Origin: Chitinophagaceae bacterium
Lineage (GTDB): Bacteria; Bacteroidota; Bacteroidia; Chitinophagales; Chitinophagaceae
Assembly (NCBI GenBank): GCA_027489035.1
Contig: JAIYAN010000015.1
Location: forward strand, 62,001 to 126,000
Direction of reading: 5' to 3'
DNA: 64,000 bases
The notes under the pieces were generated by a model that had not been told where the DNA came from, made no database searches, and worked only from the letters and a program-made list of their open reading frames with translations. The translations under genes and the position numbers were made by a program. Below are positions 30,011-38,670 of this stretch, piece after piece (the stretch's first letter is position 1; each line of letters starts with the position of its first letter).

Positions 30011-32512
30011 TCAAAACCTCCCCACCAATTTCAAATTTAATAATCTCGGTGTTAGCGTGTTTGGTAGGGCATAGGTGTTGTTCGCAAAATCTTTTATGAG
30101 TTGATATGAAATGGTATTGGCTTTATTTATTAGATTAAACACCTCCAAGCTAAGCCAAATGTTTTCTACCGATTTAAAAGGGCTATGACTGCGCCTTACA
30201 CTTTTTTCACTTAGCAATAAGGCACTGAAACCTACGTCTATTCTAATGTAAGGGTCTATAATTAAGCCGTTTCTGTATTTTGTAGAATTGGGAATGTTAT
30301 AGGGCATGTTGCTGCCGTAAAGCGCGTTGATATGTACTTTAAAGTTTTTGTTGGTTGCCAAATAATCTTGTAAAAATAAACCTACGGTAATTAATCTATC
30401 TGTTGGACGACGCAGAAATCCGATGTCATTTTTTATACTGTCGGTTACAACTTGATCATCTGTATTGGCATTTATAATTTCTCCAGCAGCATTTTTATAT
30501 TGATAATAATAATCGTTCTTGATGTTTTCTTTGGTTTTCATAAATCCAATGCTTATCCAACTTTCAGCATCTTTTACCAATTCGCTAAATAACCGCAAAT
30601 CAAATCCTGTAGCATATGCAATGGCATCGTTGTTGCCAAAATATTTAATTTTTACGTTATCTACATCATAGGGATTGATTTGTTTCATCGACTTGTAATA
30701 GGCTTCTGCGCTTAGTCTAAATGGTTTTCCATTTGTGCTAATAATTTGATAATCCATTCCACAAACCAATTGGGTAGATTTTTGAGCCAATACAGCTTTA
30801 TTTATTTCACCATTGTATTTTCTAAGCTCTCTATAAAATGGCGGTTGGTTATAAACACCAAATGATGTTTTAAATATAATGTCATTTTTCCAGTTGGGTT
30901 TCCAATTTAATTGCATTCTAGGACTAATCAGCAGTTCGTTATTTAAGTTGTTGCTATGAAAACGAATACCCAATTGCACATTTAAGTCTTGCTCTGTTTT
31001 TATAAGATGAATATTGTCCTGTATAAATCCACTGTATTTTAAAATGTTTAGGTTTGTTTTGCTACTTAATGAATTGAATAAATTTAAAGCTGATGGGCTG
31101 TAAGGCAGCGAATATCCTGCAGAATCTTGATATTCAAATTGTTTGATAACGTCTGTAATTACAGTGTTTTCAATATTCGTTCCCCACTGAATAAAATGTT
31201 TATTTTTTTCAAAACTGCCTCGATGTCCGGCATTCCAATTAGTAATGCTTAATTTATTTCTGGCAAATTGCTGATAAATTCCCGTGCCTAATGGGTTTAC
31301 AATTTCGCCATAAGTACTGCTGCTTTGGTCGAAATCTCTATCGCCAAAAAGATATGCCCCCGTGATATCGTAATTCTCTTGTTCTTTATCTGAAAATTTG
31401 CTCAATAGCCATTTTAATTTTACATTTTTTGAAGGGCTATGGATAAAAGTTGCAGCAAATAAATTGGTGTAATATTTGTCTTTTTCCGCACCTTGAAAAT
31501 AAGTATCTAAACCAAGATTAGCGGTGAAAAAAGGAGAGAAAACAGAAGAGGTTTTTTTTACAGATTCAGGATAATAACTAAATCTGGAACTGGATAAAAT
31601 GCTTAAAAATTCTGCTTGAAAATGATTGGAGAATTTGTATGTGATTAAAGATTGCAAATCGGAAGCAGAAGGAATATACGCTCCGGTTATGGGTTGGCTT
31701 CTTAATAAATTCTGATTGGATTTATTGCGCAATCCTAATAAGAAACTGGCTTTTTCATTTTTAACTTTGCCACCCAAAAACAAACCTTGTTCCAATAAAC
31801 TGGCATAAACACTACCATTAAATGCAGTAGGTTTTTTGTATTGAATATCCAATACGCTACTCATTTTGTCGCCATATTTTGCTTGAAATCCTCCGGTATA
31901 AAAATGTACATTTTTAACCATTTCCGGATTAATAAAGCTTAAGCCTTCTTGTTGACCATTACTCACTAAATAAGGCCTAAGAACTTCGAAATCATTAATG
32001 TACACAAGGTTTTCATCGTAATTGCCACCTCGTACATTGTATTGAGATGTGAGTTCATTATTGCTGCCAACCAACGTTTTAATAATTCCCTCTACACCAC
32101 CAGTTGTGGTTGGAAGTGAAATTGCATTTTGAGGATTTATTTTAATTAGTCCATTTTCTTTTCTTTCTTTTTCATCGGTGATGGTAACGGCATCCAAAGT
32201 AGAAATCTCATTTAGATGAATGGTGATGTTTATTTCCTCTCCATTTTTCAGAAAAAAATTCTTTTGAACTTCAGCATAACCGGTATGGGTAAAAATAAGC
32301 GCAAATGCTTTTTGTGCGGGTACTTTTATTAAAAATGTCCCACTGTCTGACGTGCTAATGCCTTGTGCTTTTCCAAGAATTAAAACGTTGGCATTAGCAA
32401 TTGGAATTTCATTGTTGTTTAAAACAACTCCTTTTATTATCGCATTTTGAATTTGAGCAAACAATGCGAAAGGAATGAAGAATATAATTATGGTGAATAA
32501 ATGCTTCTTCAT
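30011..32512 (-). CDS. TonB-dependent outer-membrane receptor with carboxypeptidase-like N-terminal domain
   Basis: 833 aa; KGVVLNNNEIPIANANVLILG; plug-domain NVRGGNYDENLVYINDFEVLRPYL. Confidence 0.9.
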   Translation of the reverse strand: MKKHLFTIIIFFIPFALFAQIQNAIIKGVVLNNNEIPIANANVLILGKAQGISTSDSGTFLIKVPAQKAFALIFTHTGYAEVQKNFFLKNGEEINITIHLNEISTLDAVTITDEKERKENGLIKINPQNAISLPTTTGGVEGIIKTLVGSNNELTSQYNVRGGNYDENLVYINDFEVLRPYLVSNGQQEGLSFINPEMVKNVHFYTGGFQAKYGDKMSSVLDIQYKKPTAFNGSVYASLLEQGLFLGGKVKNEKASFLLGLRNKSNQNLLRSQPITGAYIPSASDLQSLITYKFSNHFQAEFLSILSSSRFSYYPESVKKTSSVFSPFFTANLGLDTYFQGAEKDKYYTNLFAATFIHSPSKNVKLKWLLSKFSDKEQENYDITGAYLFGDRDFDQSSSTYGEIVNPLGTGIYQQFARNKLSITNWNAGHRGSFEKNKHFIQWGTNIENTVITDVIKQFEYQDSAGYSLPYSPSALNLFNSLSSKTNLNILKYSGFIQDNIHLIKTEQDLNVQLGIRFHSNNLNNELLISPRMQLNWKPNWKNDIIFKTSFGVYNQPPFYRELRKYNGEINKAVLAQKSTQLVCGMDYQIISTNGKPFRLSAEAYYKSMKQINPYDVDNVKIKYFGNNDAIAYATGFDLRLFSELVKDAESWISIGFMKTKENIKNDYYYQYKNAAGEIINANTDDQVVTDSIKNDIGFLRRPTDRLITVGLFLQDYLATNKNFKVHINALYGSNMPYNIPNSTKYRNGLIIDPYIRIDVGFSALLLSEKSVRRSHSPFKSVENIWLSLEVFNLINKANTISYQLIKDFANNTYALPNTLTPRLLNLKLVGRF

Positions 32513-32530
32513 AATTCGCTTTTTTTACAA

Positions 32531-33178
32531 CTAAATTGCTTTTAATGCGGCGATCGTATTGAATGGATTTTCCGATTTGAAAACGGTATTTCCGGCAACC
32601 AATACATCAGCACCTGCATCAATAATTAATTTCGCATTTTCAAGCGTTACCCCACCATCAATTTCGATTTTTACATTTAGTAATTGTTCATTAATCATCT
32701 CTTTCAACTGCTTAATTTTTAGCAAAGTTTGTCCTATGAATGATTGTCCGCCAAAACCAGGGTTTACACTCATCAAGCAAACCAAATCAATATCTCGTAA
32801 AATATCTTTTAGGGAATCAACAGGTGTATGAGGGTTCAATGCCACGCCAGCATGCATTCCCAATGATTTTATTTGTTGAATATTTCTATGCAAATGTTTG
32901 CAAGCTTCATAATGAACCGTTAAGTTATTCGCGCCGGCTTTATGAAATGCGTCAGTATATTTCTCAGGCTCTTCTATCATTAAATGCACATCGCAATATT
33001 TTGTAGTAGCTTTTGAAATAAAATCTACAATCATTGGGCCATAACTGATGTTGGGTACAAATCTACCATCCATCACATCCAAATGAAACCACTCCGCAGC
33101 ACTTTCATTTAGCATTTTACAATCTTGTTCGAGGTTTAAAAAATTTGCAGATAATAGTGAAGGAGCAATTATGGCCAT
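32531..33178 (-). CDS. rpe: Ribulose-phosphate 3-epimerase
   Basis: IAPSLLSANF...WFHLDVMDGRFVPNISYGP...VNPGFGGQSFI...IDGGV. Confidence 0.95.
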   Translation of the reverse strand: MAIIAPSLLSANFLNLEQDCKMLNESAAEWFHLDVMDGRFVPNISYGPMIVDFISKATTKYCDVHLMIEEPEKYTDAFHKAGANNLTVHYEACKHLHRNIQQIKSLGMHAGVALNPHTPVDSLKDILRDIDLVCLMSVNPGFGGQSFIGQTLLKIKQLKEMINEQLLNVKIEIDGGVTLENAKLIIDAGADVLVAGNTVFKSENPFNTIAALKAI

Positions 33179-33250
33179 GGGTTTTTATTTTTTGCGCAAG
33201 TTAAACTATAATTTATTTTTTCCGACCTGATTGTTGTAAAAATGGCAATA

Positions 33251-34039
33251 TTATTTTGTCAATCTATTCAGCGCCATTTCTGCTAGTTCGTAATTGGGGT
33301 TATAGATGAGTGCATTTTGATAATATTCTATAGCAAGTTCTTTATTTTTCATTTGTTCTAAACAAAGTCCCGAATAATAATATGCTTCATCAAAATTGTT
33401 TTTAACCGTTATTGCTTTTCCTAAAACATCTAGCGCTTCTTTATATTTTTTTAAATCATAAAATGCCAGTGCTTTTTCGCGATAGGCCTCAACAAAGGTG
33501 TAGCTAGATTGAATACTTTTATCAAAATAAGCAATGGATTCCTGCTTTTTGTTGGAACGACTTAAAAAATATCCTTTAATATAATAAGCTTCTTTTTCAT
33601 AAATTTCTTTGTTGTGCACCAATAAACTATCAGCTATTAAATTGGCATTTGGATTTTTTGTAGAAGCATATAAAATCGCCAACCAAATTAGGTCGTTTCC
33701 GGTGGGTTGTATGTTAATAATATTTTCGAAACATTGGATGGAAAGCAAAGTGTCTTCATTTTCGACTGCAAGCGTACCTTTTATGCGCCATAGTTTTGTA
33801 TTTAATGAATCTGTCTTTAAATAGTTTGATGTGATTTCAATTGCTTTACTATAATCAGCAGAATCTCTATAATACTGGATTAGGTTTTCTTTTAAGATTA
33901 ATGAATCAGGGTATTTTTGAATTAAATCCTGCATCGTATTAAACTTTGGCAATTCAGCAACTGGTGTTGTCGTTTTTTTTTCAGATTCCTCATTACAGGC
34001 CACAAATAATAATAGAAAGCATAAATGGTAGATTCGCAT
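33251..34039 (-). CDS. TPR-repeat lipoprotein
   Basis: Lipobox LLLFVAC; TPR-like repeats. Confidence 0.75.
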   Translation of the reverse strand: MRIYHLCFLLLFVACNEESEKKTTTPVAELPKFNTMQDLIQKYPDSLILKENLIQYYRDSADYSKAIEITSNYLKTDSLNTKLWRIKGTLAVENEDTLLSIQCFENIINIQPTGNDLIWLAILYASTKNPNANLIADSLLVHNKEIYEKEAYYIKGYFLSRSNKKQESIAYFDKSIQSSYTFVEAYREKALAFYDLKKYKEALDVLGKAITVKNNFDEAYYYSGLCLEQMKNKELAIEYYQNALIYNPNYELAEMALNRLTK

Positions 34040-34210
34040 CGTTTTTTTTGTAAAAATAAATGAATCAAGCCGCCTAAATAAACATTATTGTATCAATTTG
34101 TTTAAAAGCGAATGTTAACTTTGAGATATCAATAATTTAAAGCAGTTGTATTGCATTTGAAATGGTTATTTTTAATGCAATAACAACGGCATAATCATAA
34201 AATAATATCC

Positions 34211-35296
34211 ATGTTAATTAAATCAAGTTTTTTCTTTTCCTTTTTTCTAACAAGCATTAATTTGTTTGCGCAAAACAATACTAAACCTACCGACACCATT
34301 CATTTTCCAGGAGAAAATCATTTCGTAAATGTAAGGCAGTTAACGTTTGGCGGTGATAATGCGGAGGCGTATTTTAGTTATGATGATCAATATTTAATTT
34401 TCCAAAAAACAAACACAAAAGAAGGCATTCCATGCGATCAAATATGGATGGGAAAAATTCCTACAAATGCTGATGAAACATTTGAACCAAAATTAATCAG
34501 TTCGGGAAAGGGTAGAACCACTTGTGCTTATTTTTATCCAGACAATAAACATGTGCTTTACGCATCTACTTTTCTTGGAGGCGATAGTTGTCCACCAACA
34601 CCAGATAGAAAAAAATATGGCAATAAATACATCTGGCCAATTTATGAAAGCTTCGATATTTTTAAAACAGATTTAAATGGAAAAATTATAAAGCAATTGA
34701 CCAAAACCAAAGGTTACGATGCAGAAGCAACAATATCTCCCAAAGGTGATGTAATGGTATTTACGTCTATGCGTGATGGTGATTTAGAATTGTATACTAT
34801 GGATTTAAATGGCAAACATGTAAAACGGATTACCAATGCTTTGGGTTATGATGGTGGTGCATGGTTTAGTCCGGATGGTACAAAAATATTATGGCGCGCA
34901 TCACGTCCAAAATCAGAAGCTGAAATCACGGAATATAAATCGCTATTATCTGAAAATCTTGTTGCACCAACCAATATGGAAGTTTGGATGGCAAATGCTG
35001 ATGGTTCAAATCCACAACAACTTACAAAATTAAGTCAGGCCAATTGGGCGCCAAATTTTAACAGAAAAGGCGATAAGATTATTTTTTGCAGCAATCATGA
35101 ATATAAAAGAGGATTTCCATTCAACATGTATATGATGAATTTGGATGGAGCTAATATTGAAAAAATTTCGCGAGACAAAGGATTTGATGCGTTTCCAATG
35201 ATAAGTCATAATGGTAAAAAAATTGTTTTTTGCAGCAATAGAAATAACGGAGGCACTAGAGATACAAATATTTTTATTGCAGATTGGGTTGAATAA
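34211..35296 (+). CDS. TolB-like WD40/PD40 beta-propeller protein
   Basis: GYDAEATISPKGDVMVFTSMRDGDLELYTMDLNGKHVKRIT. Confidence 0.85.
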   Translation: MLIKSSFFFSFFLTSINLFAQNNTKPTDTIHFPGENHFVNVRQLTFGGDNAEAYFSYDDQYLIFQKTNTKEGIPCDQIWMGKIPTNADETFEPKLISSGKGRTTCAYFYPDNKHVLYASTFLGGDSCPPTPDRKKYGNKYIWPIYESFDIFKTDLNGKIIKQLTKTKGYDAEATISPKGDVMVFTSMRDGDLELYTMDLNGKHVKRITNALGYDGGAWFSPDGTKILWRASRPKSEAEITEYKSLLSENLVAPTNMEVWMANADGSNPQQLTKLSQANWAPNFNRKGDKIIFCSNHEYKRGFPFNMYMMNLDGANIEKISRDKGFDAFPMISHNGKKIVFCSNRNNGGTRDTNIFIADWVE

Positions 35297-35335
35297 ATTC
35301 ATTGAAAATGCATTAAATTTAATTATTAAGAAAAA

Positions 35336-36229
35336 ATGGAACAATCTCAAAAAATGGAACAGGTTCAAAAACGCAAAGTTGACATTTTGGTATTATCAGA
35401 TATTCATCTTGGCACAGTTGGCTGCCATGCAAAAGAGCTATTGTATTACCTTAAATCTATAAAACCACAAACGGTTATTTTAAATGGAGACATTATAGAT
35501 ATTTGGAATTTTAATAAAAGATATTGGCCTAAATCGCACATGAAAGTGGTAAAACATTTGATGAGTTGGATGGGTAAGGATATTAAGATGTACTACATAA
35601 CTGGAAACCACGATGAAATGTTGCGCAGGTTTGTTGGTTTTGAAATGGGTAGAATGGAAATTGTAAATAAAGTGATATTAGAATTAGACGGCAATAAGAA
35701 AGCGTGGTTTTTCCATGGGGATGTATTTGATGTAACCATGCAATACAGTAAATGGCTGGCAAAACTTGGAGGCTTAGGATACGATTTATTGATATTAATC
35801 AACCGTTTTGTAAATTTCATTTCAGAAAAAGTATTTAATAAGGGAAAAATATCATTATCAAAAAAAGTAAAAAATGGCGTAAAAGGCGCGGTTAAGTTTA
35901 TCAATAAATTTGAAGAAGTGGCTGCCGAAATTGGCATTAATAACGGTTATGATTATGTGGTATGTGGACATATTCACCATCCAGAAATCAGGGAAATTAG
36001 CAATGCAAAAGGATCAATAGTTTATTTGAATAGTGGTGATTGGATAGAAAACTTAACCGCTTTGGAATATAATGCTGGCGAGTGGAAAATTCATCATTTT
36101 GATGTAGAGGGCTATAAAAATGCTAAGAAATTGGAAAAAGAAGAGGAGGAATTAAATAACAATCAATTGTTTGATAATTTAGTTCAAGAGTTTAATATGA
36201 TGAAAAACGATGAGGAAAGTGAAAAGTAA
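35336..36229 (+). CDS. Metallophosphoesterase, UDP-2,3-diacylglucosamine diphosphatase (LpxH)-like
   Basis: VLSDIHLGTVG...LNGDIIDIWNF...ITGNHDEMLRRF...VCGHIHHPEIRE. Confidence 0.85.
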   Translation: MEQSQKMEQVQKRKVDILVLSDIHLGTVGCHAKELLYYLKSIKPQTVILNGDIIDIWNFNKRYWPKSHMKVVKHLMSWMGKDIKMYYITGNHDEMLRRFVGFEMGRMEIVNKVILELDGNKKAWFFHGDVFDVTMQYSKWLAKLGGLGYDLLILINRFVNFISEKVFNKGKISLSKKVKNGVKGAVKFINKFEEVAAEIGINNGYDYVVCGHIHHPEIREISNAKGSIVYLNSGDWIENLTALEYNAGEWKIHHFDVEGYKNAKKLEKEEEELNNNQLFDNLVQEFNMMKNDEESEK

Positions 36230-36275
36230 AAATACATTATACGACTAATTCAAACTTTTAAAGTTTTAAAAATCA

Positions 36276-37265
36276 ATGAAAATCCTTTATGCAATACAAG
36301 GAACGGGGAATGGGCATGTATCTAGAGCGCGTGATATCATTCCGATTTTACAAAAAAAAGGGGATTTAGATATTTTAGTAAGTGGCATACAAGCAGATGT
36401 AGATTTGCCTTATAACATAAAATATAAATTTAAAGGGCTCAGTTTTATTTTTGGCAAAAAAGGCGGTATTGATTTATTTGACACATTTAAAAAATGTGAT
36501 TTAGGTAATTTAATTCGCGAAATAAAAAGCTTACCTGTAAACGAATACGATTTAGTTATCAGCGATTTTGAACCCGTTAGCACTTGGGCTTGTAAAATAA
36601 AAAAGAAACCATGTATTGGGTTGAGTCATCAATCTGCTGTAATCAATAAAAATGCACCCAAACCTAAATCATTTGATATCATCGGAAACCTTGTGTTAAG
36701 GTATTATGCGCCATTTACAAAAGCGTATGGATTTCATTTTGAAAACTATGATGAAAATATATTTTCACCGGTAATAAGAAATCAAATAAGAGCGGCCAAT
36801 CCACTGAATCATTCACATTATACGGTGTATTTACCGGCTTATGGCGATGAAATTATAATCCGAATTTTAAGTGAAATTCCACAAGTAAAATGGGAGGTCT
36901 TTAGTAAACATTCAAAGGTTACATACACAGAAAAAAATGTACAGATTCGCCCAATACAAAATGAAGAATTTATTGCAAGTATTGTAAACTGCACAGGTAT
37001 CCTTTGTGGCGCTGGGTTTGAGTCGCCTGCAGAAGCATTGTATTTACAGAAAAAACTAATGGTGATTCCAATGAAAGGGCAGTACGAACAACAATGTAAT
37101 GCCGCAGCGTTAAATAAATTGGGCGTTCCAGTTTTGAAAAGTTTTAAATTGGATTATCTCAATCAAATAAAAAATTGGGTAGAATTACCACAAAATATCA
37201 GCGTAAATTATCCAGATATAACAGAAGAAATTATCGATAAATTAATTGCGGATAATATCAGATAA
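36276..37265 (+). CDS. Glycosyltransferase-like protein (MurG/UDP-sugar transferase fold)
   Basis: ILYAIQGTGNGHVSRARDIIPILQ...CGAGFESPAEALYLQKKLMVIPMKGQYEQQCNA. Confidence 0.75.
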   Translation: MKILYAIQGTGNGHVSRARDIIPILQKKGDLDILVSGIQADVDLPYNIKYKFKGLSFIFGKKGGIDLFDTFKKCDLGNLIREIKSLPVNEYDLVISDFEPVSTWACKIKKKPCIGLSHQSAVINKNAPKPKSFDIIGNLVLRYYAPFTKAYGFHFENYDENIFSPVIRNQIRAANPLNHSHYTVYLPAYGDEIIIRILSEIPQVKWEVFSKHSKVTYTEKNVQIRPIQNEEFIASIVNCTGILCGAGFESPAEALYLQKKLMVIPMKGQYEQQCNAAALNKLGVPVLKSFKLDYLNQIKNWVELPQNISVNYPDITEEIIDKLIADNIR

Positions 37266-37340
37266 TTGGTTTTTATTCGTTACAATATTTTTTTATCTCG
37301 CCATATAAAAATATATTTATAGTAATCAACTCGTTTTTAT

Positions 37341-38453
37341 ATGGTAAACATTTCCTACAAACATTTTACAATTGGGGTAGAAGAGGAGTATATGGTGATA
37401 GATCCAAATACACGAGAATTAAAAAGCCACGAACAAAAAATTGTCATTGAAGGTCAGAAAAAATTCGGCGACAAAGTAAAAGCAGAAATGCATCAGGCGG
37501 TTGTGGAAGTTGGTACGGATGTTTGTAAAGATGTAGAAGAAGCTTTTACAGATGTAGCCAATTTGAGAAAGTCTGTTCATGACATTGCAAATTCTCTTGG
37601 CTTATGGGTTGGCGCTAGTGGAACACATCCATTTAGCCATTGGCAGAAACAATTGATTACCGATCACGCCCGTTATAATGAAATCGTAAATGAATTTCAG
37701 GATGCAGCGCGAAGCAATTTGATTTTTGGATTGCATGTTCATATTGGAATGGAAAGTAGAGAAATGGCCATTCATATCGCTAATTCGGCACGTTATTTTT
37801 TACCACACGTATTTGCATTAAGTACTAACTCGCCATTTTGGGAAGGAAGATTAACGGGATATAAATCTTATCGAACAAAAGTATTTGAGAAATTTCCTCG
37901 CACCGGTATTCCCGACTTATTTAATAGCATAGAAGATTATGATAATTATGTGAAGATGTTGATTAAAACCAATTGTATCGATAATCCTAAAAAGATTTGG
38001 TGGGATTTGCGGGTACATCCGGTTTTTAATACGGTGGAATTTAGGATTTGCGATATTCCATTAACCATTGACGATACCATTGCCATTGCTGCAATTTTTC
38101 AGGCGATTTGTGCGAAGTTGTATAAGCTGCGTGCTCAGAATTTGAATTTTATGATGTATAGCAGAGCGCTCATTAATGAAAATAAATTTAGAGCTAGTAG
38201 ATATGGTTTGGAAGGAAACATGATTGATTTTGGTAAAGCAGAAGAAGTAAATACCGTTTCTTTAATACACGAACTTTTGAATTTCATTGATGATGTTGTA
38301 CCGCATTTAGGCAGCAATAACGCCATTAGTCATGTACACAAAATTATAGAATCGGGCACAGGCGCGGATTTACAATTGAAAGTTTTTGAAGAAACCGGAA
38401 GCATGATTGATGTGGTGGATCATATTCGGGGGGATTTTTTAAAAGGGATATAG
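37341..38453 (+). CDS. Carboxylate-amine ligase, GCS2/YbdK family
   Basis: FTIGVEEEYMVIDPNTREL...GLHVHIGMES...WWDLRVHPVFNTVEFRICDIP. Confidence 0.92.
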   Translation: MVNISYKHFTIGVEEEYMVIDPNTRELKSHEQKIVIEGQKKFGDKVKAEMHQAVVEVGTDVCKDVEEAFTDVANLRKSVHDIANSLGLWVGASGTHPFSHWQKQLITDHARYNEIVNEFQDAARSNLIFGLHVHIGMESREMAIHIANSARYFLPHVFALSTNSPFWEGRLTGYKSYRTKVFEKFPRTGIPDLFNSIEDYDNYVKMLIKTNCIDNPKKIWWDLRVHPVFNTVEFRICDIPLTIDDTIAIAAIFQAICAKLYKLRAQNLNFMMYSRALINENKFRASRYGLEGNMIDFGKAEEVNTVSLIHELLNFIDDVVPHLGSNNAISHVHKIIESGTGADLQLKVFEETGSMIDVVDHIRGDFLKGI

Positions 38454-38463
38454 GACGTTTGGT

Positions 38464-38505
38464 TAGCCCCCATCCCCAACCCTTCCCCCGAAAGGTGAAG
38501 GGAGC
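38464..38505. repeat. C-rich dispersed-repeat-like element with imperfect hairpin
   Basis: AGCCCCCATCCCCAACCCTTCCCCCGAAAGGTGAAGGGAGC; GC-rich outlier with CCCTTC...GAAGGG stem between convergent genes. Confidence 0.6.
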
Positions 38506-38562
38506 TTGGTCATACACTTTGATGATGAAAAAACACCAAGATCGGCAGATGAAAATTCCTAA

Positions 38563-38670
38563 CCTTTTGAACTCATTGAACATATTGAACCTTTTGAACT
38601 TCACAAACCTCTCAAACCTCTCAAACCTCACAAACCTCTCAAACCTCTTAAAACTCACAAACCTCTTAAA
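38563..38670 (+). repeat. Nonamer minisatellite, 12 units (consensus CCTCTCAAA)
   Basis: Direct 9-bp periodicity; last unit contains the stop codon of the adjacent minus-strand gene. Confidence 0.9.
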
